The translations under genes were made by a program, and so were the position numbers. From Sediminibacterium sp. C3 (lineage in GTDB: Bacteria > Bacteroidota > Bacteroidia > Chitinophagales > Chitinophagaceae): a DNA stretch of 64,000 nt. The DNA lies in assembly GCF_000508085.1 (NCBI RefSeq), contig NZ_KI669560.1, positions 340,219-404,218 on the forward strand. The letters run 5' to 3'. The notes under the pieces were generated by a model that made no database searches, had not been told where the DNA came from, and worked only from the letters and a program-made list of their open reading frames with translations. Numbering within the stretch: the first letter of the stretch is position 1; every line of letters begins with the position of its first letter. Shown in pieces: positions 18,124 to 26,548 of this stretch.

Positions 18124-19950
18124 TTAGTTAAAGGCAGCAGTGTAAAGACAACGCTTTACTTAGGGGATATGGTTTTTGAGAATGATGTGTTTTTATTTGC
18201 TGGTCATGAAGAAGGAAGGTTACGCAAAGCAGCCAGTGGTGTAGTGGCTTATGATTACTTTATCAAAGACCATTTAGGGAATACCCGTATGGTACTTACC
18301 GATGAAACCAATACACAGTACTACCCCACTTTAAGTAGTGAAGGAGGTAGCGGTAGTGGGGAAGCCAATAACCAAAATGCCATCTGGGATGATGCAGCAG
18401 GCAATAGCATAGATATTGTGAATAGAAGAGTGAACAGACCGGGTAATTTTGGCACAACGGGTACCAACGGGAATTACGCGTTCAGCATCACCAAGAATGG
18501 AGGGAGTATAGGGGCAGGAAAGTTACTGAAAGTCATGAGTGGCGATAATATCTACAGCAGTGTAGATTATTTTTACCACAACAATTATGCAGACAATAGC
18601 AGCGCCAATGGATTAGGCAGCATTTTAAACCATATTGCAGGGGTTATTGCTGGCACTCGAAGCCCAGCAGGAACAGCAGTAAAAACAGCCAATAATGCTG
18701 CGGCAGGTAGCCTTGGAGCAGACGGCTTATTTACAGGAGTCTTTGCGCCACAAAGCCCATCAGGCGGTTATACCTACCAGCCCAAAGCCTATATGCATAT
18801 CCTGCTTTTTGACGAACAGTTTAAGTTTGATGCAGCCAATAGCTATGTAGTACAAGTAAGTGCATGGGTACAAGAAAGTAGACAAACATTATACGGCAGT
18901 GCAAGCGCAAAAAAGAATGGATATGCGTATATTTACTTTAGCAACGAAAGTAACGATGTAGTGTTCTTTGATAATTTTAACCTGACCCATCAAGCTGGGC
19001 CCCTACTCGAAGAAACCCATTACTATCCGTTCGGGTTAACAATGGGTGGGGTGTCAAGTAAGGCAGCTGGAAGGTTGGAGAACAAATACAAGTTTGGTGA
19101 CAAAGAGATGCAAAATAGAGAGTTTACTGATGGATCAGGTCTTGAGATGTATGATTTTGGAAAACGCAACTACGATCAGCAAATAGGAAGATGGTGGCAA
19201 ATTGATCCAATGTCAGAGGCTCGTAATTGGGTAACTCCATTTAACTATGTGCAGAATAATCCAATTACTCGAATAGATCCAGATGGAGCTTTTGATGATT
19301 ACTACATAAGAGACAATGGAGAAATATCAGTGAAGAAGACTGATGATTCGTTCGATAAATTCTATACGCAAAAAAGTGAGAGAACCGAAGGCGATATGGT
19401 TATACGGACGTATAAGTTCGAAGCCAAGCTTGATAAAAATGAAGATGGTCTCATAGCGTTACCTAATTCTTTTCAGGGTGATGGCTTCGGCTTTAATTAC
19501 ACAGGTAGCAAGGGTGAAAATTATATATCTGGATCTGCTTTTGCTGGTTTGATAGGTGCGTTGAAAGAGGCACAAGTTTCAGATGTAAGCTTAAATCACT
19601 GGAGTAATGCAGATGGTTCTTCGCCTAGTCCAAGTAGGAGCCACAAAAATGGGGAAGTTGGTGATATTCGACCTTTGCGAAAAGATGAATCAGGTAGCCC
19701 TGTTCTTATTACCGACAAACAATTTGATGCTGAAAGAAATGGAACATTAATGAAGTCTATGAAAAAGTTTGGATGGACGAGTATTTTGTCTGAGAAAAAT
19801 CCTTCGACTGGACAGATAACGCCAGGAACAACACACTATTCTGGGTACACCGATAAAAATGGTAATTGGAAATCAGTTCGCCACAACAATCATTATCATG
19901 CCCAAAGATTCCATCCTAAATTGATACCTTACAAACCTTATAAACCATGA
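18073..19950 (+). CDS. N-terminally truncated RHS protein with LAS-type metallopeptidase-like tip (orphan module B)
   Basis: The 625-residue frame opens at a TTG inside the antisense XRE remnant, exactly as in module A, and only from about residue 21 is it RHS. It carries the 917-bp core, then the RHS core motif (GRWWQIDPMSE, NNPITRIDPDG). The tip of about 215 residues has SRSHKNGEVGDIRPL and near the end HNNHYHAQRF. The spacing H-x2-G-x3-D followed by H-x-H matches the zinc sites of LAS-family D,D-peptidases (M15/MepA-like: S-x-H-x2-G-x3-D ... H-x-H), so a peptidoglycan peptidase toxin is likely. No signal peptide or shell is present, so the module is probably silent. An immunity lipoprotein overlaps its stop. 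Confidence 0.8.
   Translation: MQHIRRGIRFICFISSGLVKGSSVKTTLYLGDMVFENDVFLFAGHEEGRLRKAASGVVAYDYFIKDHLGNTRMVLTDETNTQYYPTLSSEGGSGSGEANNQNAIWDDAAGNSIDIVNRRVNRPGNFGTTGTNGNYAFSITKNGGSIGAGKLLKVMSGDNIYSSVDYFYHNNYADNSSANGLGSILNHIAGVIAGTRSPAGTAVKTANNAAAGSLGADGLFTGVFAPQSPSGGYTYQPKAYMHILLFDEQFKFDAANSYVVQVSAWVQESRQTLYGSASAKKNGYAYIYFSNESNDVVFFDNFNLTHQAGPLLEETHYYPFGLTMGGVSSKAAGRLENKYKFGDKEMQNREFTDGSGLEMYDFGKRNYDQQIGRWWQIDPMSEARNWVTPFNYVQNNPITRIDPDGAFDDYYIRDNGEISVKKTDDSFDKFYTQKSERTEGDMVIRTYKFEAKLDKNEDGLIALPNSFQGDGFGFNYTGSKGENYISGSAFAGLIGALKEAQVSDVSLNHWSNADGSSPSPSRSHKNGEVGDIRPLRKDESGSPVLITDKQFDAERNGTLMKSMKKFGWTSILSEKNPSTGQITPGTTHYSGYTDKNGNWKSVRHNNHYHAQRFHPKLIPYKPYKP
18133..19049 (+). repeat. 917-bp RHS core repeat, copy B (direct repeat of copy C)
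   Basis: Gap-free with copies A and C. Together with the 264-bp XRE flank (17869-18132) it forms a 1181-bp unit that is the exact inverted counterpart of 2283-3463. Confidence 0.9.
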
Positions 19951-20696
19951 GTTTTAAAATAATCTTTTTGTGTAGCTGCGTGTACATGTGTAGTTCCTGT
20001 AATGAGCATAAAGCAACAGCTGAATTAACTAAGGATACGATAAGTTCAACTGTTAGTAAGCCCGTATATACAGACACGTTAGAGTCCTTTTTTCAATCAA
20101 AGGGCGTACTCGTATTTAATGCGACTGATAAAAATCTGAGTAAAGATGCAAAGATTTTAAATGACGATAATACCGTTTTCGCTACGTACAATTTGGCCAA
20201 GAATCAAATAGCAATTGGTGAATATCGGCAGTCACTAACTAATTTTCCCAAAGAGAATCAGATGTGCATACAGAATGATTTTTTCCCAAAAGAATTTTAT
20301 CCAGAGCAATCAGTTATTCAATTTGAGTATACTAGTATAGTCGATGGTTTTGCAGAAGTTATCCTTAACAAGGAGAAGCAAATTAAAAAGCGAATAGAGC
20401 TAAAAGACAGTTTGTACACTGTTGTGCCTTGGAAAAAACATTTAATCGGCAGTATGGTTGATTTTAATCCAAGACTCAACCCGGTACATGAATCTAAATT
20501 TGACTATTCTGGTGTTATTACTTACGAAAGTGATGAGGATGTAGTTTTTGTTATAAGCGAGATATCAGGTGATTGGATGAAAATAGAATGTGCTGAAAGG
20601 TGCGGCTTTTCATGCCCAGCCGGGAAAAAAATAGCTGGCTGGATTAAGTGGAGAAAAGGTACTAAGTTGCTTATTAGGCTTGCTTACTCTTGTTAA
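19947..20696 (+). CDS. Lipoprotein with SH3-like C-terminus, putative immunity to the LAS-type tip
   Basis: 249 residues; the signal sequence ends in a lipobox region (CSSCNEHK, Cys near residue 18). The C-terminal 70 residues (YESDEDVVFVISEISGDWMK, then KKIAGWIKWRKGTKLLI) look like a bacterial SH3-type barrel, a fold often found in proteins that bind peptidoglycan or its hydrolases. Its start overlaps the stop of RHS module B by 4 bp (ATGA), so translation is coupled. The match of a periplasmic SH3-bearing lipoprotein with a cell-wall peptidase tip supports the immunity assignment, though no direct homology is known to me. Confidence 0.68.
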   Translation: MSFKIIFLCSCVYMCSSCNEHKATAELTKDTISSTVSKPVYTDTLESFFQSKGVLVFNATDKNLSKDAKILNDDNTVFATYNLAKNQIAIGEYRQSLTNFPKENQMCIQNDFFPKEFYPEQSVIQFEYTSIVDGFAEVILNKEKQIKKRIELKDSLYTVVPWKKHLIGSMVDFNPRLNPVHESKFDYSGVITYESDEDVVFVISEISGDWMKIECAERCGFSCPAGKKIAGWIKWRKGTKLLIRLAYSC

Positions 20697-20730
20697 ATCC
20701 AATCTTTTAAATAGTTGTGTAAGAATATTT

Positions 20731-20769
20731 AAATGACAACCCCCTGGAGTAATCGGGGCGTTGTCATTT
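20731..20769 (+). terminator. Hairpin terminator after RHS module B
   Basis: AAATGACAAC pairs with GTTGTCATTT, extended by CCCC/GGGG with one bulged C; a 10-nt loop separates the arms. Confidence 0.7.
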
Positions 20770-20788
20770 AGGACTAGACAAATACTAA

Positions 20789-20815
20789 AAAGGCCCCGAA
20801 ATTTTCGAGGCCTTT
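20789..20815 (-). terminator. Hairpin terminator of the tricorn-like protease gene
   Basis: AAAGGCC pairs with GGCCTTT and CGAAA with TTTCG across one mismatch. It lies about 20 bp beyond the minus-strand stop at 20838. Confidence 0.7.
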
Positions 20816-20837
20816 GTACTAAATAGAATTTCTGTAA

Positions 20838-23800
20838 TTACTTAATCGTCTTCATCAATTCTTTCACGGCTACTTCCAATTGCTGATCTACACCTTTCTT
20901 CACTACTTCGTATTCATTGTAAACTAAGAAGTCTGGATCGGTTGCTGCATTTTCTAAATACTTGCCCGCATTGGTTTTTACACCCACGGTTGGTGCGCCC
21001 CAACGGATTCCTGAATCCATTAGACTTTCCCATGCTGCAAAAGAACAAGTGCCTGGAACCTGTGTGCCCACTAACTTGTTTACATTTAGTTCTTGCACCA
21101 TGAATGCATAACAATGTCCATCACTATAGTTCGCTTCATTCGCCAAAGAAATACTTGGCTTAGTCCAACGGAAATTGGGTTCATAGCCATTGCTTCTTAC
21201 ATCATTGGTATAGTTCATGAATTGCTTACCACTTAAGAAAACAGCTAGGTCAGCTACTAAGTCTCCCCCGCCATTGTTTCGGGTATCTACTACTACGCCT
21301 TTCTTTAAGAAATGTTTACCCATGATATCTTCATAGGTAGATCTAAAGGTACCATCACTCATACCAGGAATATGAACATAGCCTAAAGCACCTCCACTTA
21401 AGCGTTCTACTTCATCTGCATTTCTTTTTACCCAACGCTTGTACAACAAGCCATTCTCTTCTCCTGTACTAATAGCTTTTACTGTGATCTCTCTTTTAAC
21501 GCCATTTTCATTTAAAGTAAGCAATACTGTTTTACCAGATTTTCTATTTAAGTATTGCGCCAGGTCCTTGTCTGCTGTTACCGTTTCTCCATCAATCATT
21601 TCAATGATGGCACCCGCTTTCACATTCAGTCCTGCTCTATCCAATGGACCTCCTACAATCACTTCTTCAATTTTAACACCATTTCCGGTGTAGGCTGCAT
21701 CGTAAAACGCACCCAAAGAAGCCGTTGCGTCTCCGTTGGCATTAAAGCTTCCAAAAGATGCACCACTATGGCTCACATTCAATTCGCCCAACAATTCGCT
21801 TAGCATTTCACTGAACTCATAGTTGTTGCCAATGAAAGGAAGGTATTTTTCATAATCCGTTTTATAACTATCCCAGTTAATTCCATGGAAGGTTTTATTG
21901 TAAAATGTTTTCTTGGTTCTGCGCCATACATGGTCAAACATAGCTTGGCGTTCTTCACTCATGTTCACCAACATTTCTCCGCTAATACCTACTCTGTCTT
22001 GTTTGCTGCTAGCTACATCCAACTTAGTGATGCTGCCATCGCTACTGATGAAAATATTTTTCTGGTCTTTGTCCCATACCATACTGGCTCCATTGGCATT
22101 CAAGGGCACCAACATTTTGGTTTCCTTGGTTCTCAAATTGGTGGTCCATAAGTTCATGCCTCTTTCAAAACGAGCGAGGTAATAAAGCGTTTCTCCATCC
22201 TTGCTTACCAAGGCATCGCCCATAGACGAAGAGTGAATAGTAGCTCTTACCCTGCGCTGTGTTAATCCCTCCCATTCTATTTCTACGGCTTCAACTGCTG
22301 GCGTTTTTTTCTTGCTGGTATCTGCTTTGGCTTTTTGTTCTTCCATTTCTTTTACTAGCATCAACTCTTCTTTAGTCAATTTAAATCGATCCATAGCAGC
22401 CTGTGTAAAGAACATGAGGTAAGCATCGCTTTGAGCACCTCCGCTCATGGCAGCGCCTCTTAATCCATCCCGATTACTCTGCCACAACATAGCTTTACCA
22501 CCCATTACCCATTTAGGACGATAGTCGTTGAATCCACTCTCGGTAATATTCATGATTTTCTTTCCATCTACACTGGCCAAACCCACTTCCCCTACTGCAC
22601 TACCAACCACTGCATAATCAAACAACAACCACTTACTGTCTGGACTCCACTGAAAATATTGGTCGTTTTCTGTCCAGGCAAAAATTTGATCAGAGCCCAA
22701 TACGGTTCTGCTTTGCTTGCTTGCAATATTGTAGATGCGCACATTGTTTCTGTTTTCTACAAAGGCAATTTCCTTACCATCTGGAGAATACAAGGGTTGT
22801 GTATTGTCGTTTGCATTGTCTAATACAGGGGTTTCTTTAATTAAAGTGGCTGCATAAAAATAAGGTTCGTCTGCTCTTACCTTACTGCTTTCAAAAATGC
22901 TCCACTTGTTATTGCGCTCAGCTGTATAAATAATGGATTTGCCATCTGGTGAAAATCCAATCCCCAATTCCTGTGTAGGCGTTGCAGTGATTCTTTTGGT
23001 TACTCCTCCCTCTACACTGGTTACAAATACATCGCCTCTATACAGGAAAGCAACTTCTTTACCATTAGGAGAAACTACAATATTGCTTCCGCTACTTACG
23101 CGCATCACTTGCTCATCGTTCTTTCTGGCATCTGCTAAAATGGTCACCCCTAATTTTTGCGGAGTTGCTCCCGCTTTCATGGTGTATAATTCCCCATCAT
23201 AGCTAAAGCATAGGGTTCCATCATTGGCCGTACTTAAATAACGAACTGGATGTTTTTTAAAGGAAGTCAGCTTCTCTGATTTGCCGCCGGCAACCGACAT
23301 TTTGTGTACATTGAAACTGCCACTCTCTTCACTTAAATAAATCAATTCTTTTTCGCCATTGGCAAAAACTGGATTGCGGTCTTCTCCGTTAAAACTGGTC
23401 AGCTTGGTATGCTTATCTGTTTTGGCATCGTAGATCCAAATATCACGGGTAATAGAAGAAGTATGGTGTTTTCTCCAGGCATTCTCTCCTCCCTTTTTAT
23501 CGTGGTAAACCATTTTGCTACCATCCTTGCTAAATTTTACATCTTCAGCAGGGGTGGTTTGTAATTGAATAGGTCTGCCGCCATTCACACTTACACTATA
23601 GAGTTCGGGCATAGACCCTGTTGGGAATTGGCGGTTGCTGGCCAAATCCATTCTTGCAGAGCCAAAAATGATTCGTTGATTATCAGCAGAGAAATCGTAA
23701 GGATATTCTGCAGCTGAATGAAAAGTAACGCGCTTGGCTTCTCCCCCATTGGCAGGGATTGTGAAAATATCAAAGTTGCCATAGCGATCACTGGCAAACG

Positions 23801-24038
23801 CAATGGTCTTTCCATCTTTACTCCATACGGGCATATAATCGTGTGCTTCGTGCAGGGTTAATGCAGTGGCATTTCCGCCGCTTACCGGTACCGTGTATAA
23901 ATCTCCTTTATAGGTAAACACAACGGTTTTACCATCCGGAGAAATACTGGAATAACGCAACCACTTGGGATTGGATTGCGCCTGCACCTGACCAGCCATT
24001 AAGGTTGCAAGTGTAAACATTGACAATATTTTTTTCAT
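20838..24038 (-). CDS. Tricorn-like S41 family peptidase (exported)
   Basis: The start is set at the ATG at 24038 (MKKILSMF), which gives a signal peptide ending QVQAQ; the upstream extension is Ser-rich and lacks export features. The 1066-residue product has WD40-like PD40 beta-propeller repeats (SPDGKTVVF, SKDGKTIAF, SPDGKEIAF) over about residues 25-530, a linker, a helical C1-like region, a PDZ domain (about 730-810) and an S41 catalytic domain. The nucleophile is Ser in NYSDGHCY (about residue 972), followed by the VGT-x-x-PG loop. It resembles Thermoplasma tricorn protease in layout but is a periplasmic or surface peptidase here. It is divergent from pxpB and ends at its own terminator. 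Confidence 0.92.
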   Translation of the reverse strand: MKKILSMFTLATLMAGQVQAQSNPKWLRYSSISPDGKTVVFTYKGDLYTVPVSGGNATALTLHEAHDYMPVWSKDGKTIAFASDRYGNFDIFTIPANGGEAKRVTFHSAAEYPYDFSADNQRIIFGSARMDLASNRQFPTGSMPELYSVSVNGGRPIQLQTTPAEDVKFSKDGSKMVYHDKKGGENAWRKHHTSSITRDIWIYDAKTDKHTKLTSFNGEDRNPVFANGEKELIYLSEESGSFNVHKMSVAGGKSEKLTSFKKHPVRYLSTANDGTLCFSYDGELYTMKAGATPQKLGVTILADARKNDEQVMRVSSGSNIVVSPNGKEVAFLYRGDVFVTSVEGGVTKRITATPTQELGIGFSPDGKSIIYTAERNNKWSIFESSKVRADEPYFYAATLIKETPVLDNANDNTQPLYSPDGKEIAFVENRNNVRIYNIASKQSRTVLGSDQIFAWTENDQYFQWSPDSKWLLFDYAVVGSAVGEVGLASVDGKKIMNITESGFNDYRPKWVMGGKAMLWQSNRDGLRGAAMSGGAQSDAYLMFFTQAAMDRFKLTKEELMLVKEMEEQKAKADTSKKKTPAVEAVEIEWEGLTQRRVRATIHSSSMGDALVSKDGETLYYLARFERGMNLWTTNLRTKETKMLVPLNANGASMVWDKDQKNIFISSDGSITKLDVASSKQDRVGISGEMLVNMSEERQAMFDHVWRRTKKTFYNKTFHGINWDSYKTDYEKYLPFIGNNYEFSEMLSELLGELNVSHSGASFGSFNANGDATASLGAFYDAAYTGNGVKIEEVIVGGPLDRAGLNVKAGAIIEMIDGETVTADKDLAQYLNRKSGKTVLLTLNENGVKREITVKAISTGEENGLLYKRWVKRNADEVERLSGGALGYVHIPGMSDGTFRSTYEDIMGKHFLKKGVVVDTRNNGGGDLVADLAVFLSGKQFMNYTNDVRSNGYEPNFRWTKPSISLANEANYSDGHCYAFMVQELNVNKLVGTQVPGTCSFAAWESLMDSGIRWGAPTVGVKTNAGKYLENAATDPDFLVYNEYEVVKKGVDQQLEVAVKELMKTIK

Positions 24039-24131
24039 ACATTTTTTTGTTGATTGGAAAGATATAGAAGATGAAGAGGATTTTAAAATCAATTACATGA
24101 GTGTCGGGAATTAAATAAGTACCTTTAAATA

Positions 24132-24848
24132 GTGGGAAATTCAGCAATACAGATATATCCTCTGGGAGATCAGGCCCTAACCATTGAATGGTCAAGCACC
24201 ATCAATGAAGCGGCCAATCAAAAAGTTATGCAGGCTTTCCGCTATTGGCAAAAAAATCCTATTGCCGGGGTTACCGATCTTATTCCCGCATATAGCAGTT
24301 TAACTTTTGTGTACGATACAGCCATCATTCAACAATATTCCCGCGGCCAATCTCCTTTTACCTGGCTTAGTCAAAAAATCAATTCAACCAACTCAACAGC
24401 AACAACCGTTGAAGAAGAGACAGCGCCATTAATCGTTCCCGTTTGTTACGATCCCTCCGTAGCACCCGACCTGGAATTTGCAGCTCAATTTGCAAAATGC
24501 GCTGTAGAAGAATTCATTCAATTACATAGCAGTAAAATATATAAGGTTTATATGCTGGGATTCTTACCCGGCTTTGCTTATATGGCTTCGGTAGACGAAA
24601 AAATCCGGTTGCCCAGAAAAGAAACGCCAAGAAAATTAGTGGCTGCCGGAAGCTTGGGCATTGCAGGAGAACAAACCGGTATTTATCCGCTGGATGCCCC
24701 TGGTGGATGGCAATTAATTGGTAAAACGCCAATATCATTATTTGATATCAGTAAGGAAGATCCTTGTTTTTTTAAATCGGGTGACCGGGTAAAATTTGAA
24801 CCCATATCATTAGATGCATTTCATGACTTAAAAAATAGTAAGCCATGA
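24132..24848 (+). CDS. pxpB: 5-oxoprolinase subunit B (KipI-like)
   Basis: 238 residues, GTG start. The family signature is clear: YPLGDQALTIEW at the N-terminus, then KVYMLGFLPGFAYM (about 137-150), LPRKETPRKLVAAGS, GIAGEQTGIYP and PGGWQLIGKTP. With PxpC and PxpA it forms the ATP-dependent 5-oxoprolinase that opens pyroglutamate to glutamate in the cytoplasm. The order pxpB-pxpC-pxpA-transporter is the usual cluster (compare ycsFG-kipIA of Bacillus). Its stop overlaps the next start by 4 bp. A TACCTTTA box ends only 4 nt before the GTG, so the mRNA may be leaderless or another start may be used. Confidence 0.92.
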   Translation: MGNSAIQIYPLGDQALTIEWSSTINEAANQKVMQAFRYWQKNPIAGVTDLIPAYSSLTFVYDTAIIQQYSRGQSPFTWLSQKINSTNSTATTVEEETAPLIVPVCYDPSVAPDLEFAAQFAKCAVEEFIQLHSSKIYKVYMLGFLPGFAYMASVDEKIRLPRKETPRKLVAAGSLGIAGEQTGIYPLDAPGGWQLIGKTPISLFDISKEDPCFFKSGDRVKFEPISLDAFHDLKNSKP

Positions 24849-25824
24849 GCATTGAAATTGTAAAAGCCGGATTGTTCTGTACCATTCAGGATGGGGGCAG
24901 GAAAGGATTTCAGCATCTTGGCATTAATCCCGGCGGCGCCATGGACAAAGTGGCGATGCAAGTTGCCAATCTATTGATACAAAACAAACCCGATGAAGCC
25001 CTGATTGAATTTTTTTATCCTGCACCTGCATTTCAATTTAACCAGGCAGCTTTCATTGCGCTGAGTGGAGCAGATTTTGGCGCCACGATTGATGACACGC
25101 CCGTTCCTATTCATCAGCCCATTTTTGTGCCGGCCAATGCAACCCTTCGCTTTAACAAAAAACAAAAGGGCATATTGGGTATATGGCCATTCAAGGGGGA
25201 CTGGAACTGAATGAATGGCTGAACAGCTTTAGCACCAATACACGTGTAATAGCAGGCGGGCTCGACGGAAGAAATCTAATGAAAGGAGATCTGATTGCAT
25301 TTAAGTCTAAACCCCCTTTTTTGAAAGAAACAGAAGGGCTTCAGATTTTACCCTGGATAGCAGATACGAAAAGGTTATATCAGGTTGAAAGAATCCGGTA
25401 TTTACCAGGCAGAGAATTTAGTTTGCTCAATCAGGCTTCTCAGCAATTCATGACAAACGCCCAGTTTACAATTCAAGCGGATAGTGACAGGATGGGCTAT
25501 CGTTTGAAAGGGCCCTTGCTGCGTTTAAAAAAACCCATGGAACTCATTTCTTCCGGTGTTACCAATGGCACCCTGCAACTCTTACCCAGCGGGCAATGCA
25601 TTGTTTTACTGGCTGATCATCAAACCACTGGAGGGTATCCCAGAATTGGTCATATCATACAGGCAGATATCCCCAGCCTGGTGCAACAGGCTCCGGGAAC
25701 AATCATTCAAATGATTCCTGTAAATATGGAGACAGCAGAAAAAATCAACAAACAACAACTACAATATTTGCAGCAATTAAAGAATGCCTGTACCTTACAA
25801 CTGCATGCTTACCATCGATATTAA
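24845..25824 (+). pseudogene. pxpC: 5-oxoprolinase subunit C (KipA-like), interrupted by a frameshift
   Basis: Residues 1-105 (frame 24845-25210) show IVKAGLFCTIQDGGRKGFQHLGI and GGAMDKVAMQVANLL, typical of PxpC. The rest (GYMAIQGGLELNEWLNS, VIAGGLDGRNLMKGD and IGHIIQADIP near the end) continues in the -1 frame to 25824. The switch must occur near the A6 run at 25157-25162; one extra A there would restore FNKKTKGHIGYMAIQGG. Without it the enzyme lacks two-thirds of this subunit. Because pxpB, pxpA and the transporter are intact, a sequencing error or recent mutation is more likely than long decay; the phase C_AAA_AAA also permits low-level slippage. Confidence 0.85.
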
Positions 25825-26548
25825 TTGTGATTTGGGCGAAGGGTTTCCCAACGATTCTTTGCTGATGCCATTTATCAGCAGCGCCAATATTGCCTGCGGA
25901 TTTCATGCAGGCGATACAGATACCATCAAGCGGACCATTGAAAATTGTGTAAAAAATAAGGTTGCCATTGGAGCGCATCCGGGATTTAAGGACCGGGCTA
26001 ATTTTGGCAGAACAGAAATGGTATTGTCCGACTGTGAATTGTACGATGTAGTGGCCGAACAAATTGAACTGGTGTTAAATATTTGTACAGAGATGGGCGC
26101 AATGCTGCATCATGTAAAACCACACGGGGCTATGTACAATATGGCTGCCCGTGATACTACTATGAGTTATATTATTGCTGGTGCAATAAAAGAGATCAAT
26201 CCTTCATTGATATTGTATGGACTTAGTAATAGTTTTTTAATTTCAGAGGCAGAAGCCCTTGGATTAAAAACCGCATCGGAAGTTTTTGCGGACCGTACCT
26301 ATACACCCGAAGGAATGCTGACACCCAGATCAGAAGCCAACGCCTTGCTGCATTCAACGGAGGAATCTTTGTCGCAGGTATTGCAAATGATTACTCAGCA
26401 TCAGGTAATCGCAACCGATGGCAGCATTGTTTCCCTTAAAGCAGACACGATTTGCATTCATGGCGATGGAGCCCATGCGCTTTCATTTGCTGCTGCTATT
26501 TTTAATTCCATGAAAGACAATAATATTTTGATTAAACCCTGCTCATGA
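25805..26548 (+). CDS. pxpA: 5-oxoprolinase subunit A (LamB/YcsF family)
   Basis: The start at 25805 (MLTIDINCDLGEGF) is preferred over 25784 because the family begins with this motif. About 247 residues with NIACGFHAGDT, IGAHPGF, VKPHGAMYN and EVFADRTYTPEG, all diagnostic of the LamB/YcsF family. It is the subunit of the PxpABC 5-oxoprolinase with a metal-dependent TIM-like barrel. The start overlaps the end of pxpC by 20 bp, and the stop overlaps the next gene by 4 bp, so the cluster is one operon. Confidence 0.93.
   Translation: MLTIDINCDLGEGFPNDSLLMPFISSANIACGFHAGDTDTIKRTIENCVKNKVAIGAHPGFKDRANFGRTEMVLSDCELYDVVAEQIELVLNICTEMGAMLHHVKPHGAMYNMAARDTTMSYIIAGAIKEINPSLILYGLSNSFLISEAEALGLKTASEVFADRTYTPEGMLTPRSEANALLHSTEESLSQVLQMITQHQVIATDGSIVSLKADTICIHGDGAHALSFAAAIFNSMKDNNILIKPCS

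Noticed and set aside
6722-20696. Prophage interpretation of the integrase-bearing RHS region
   Set aside because: No capsid, tail, terminase or lysis genes are present; only a broken recombinase sits next to RHS modules.
21439-23202. Several plus-strand frames of 80-90 residues opposite the tricorn-like gene
   Set aside because: They are shadows of a conserved 1066-residue protein and carry no domain.
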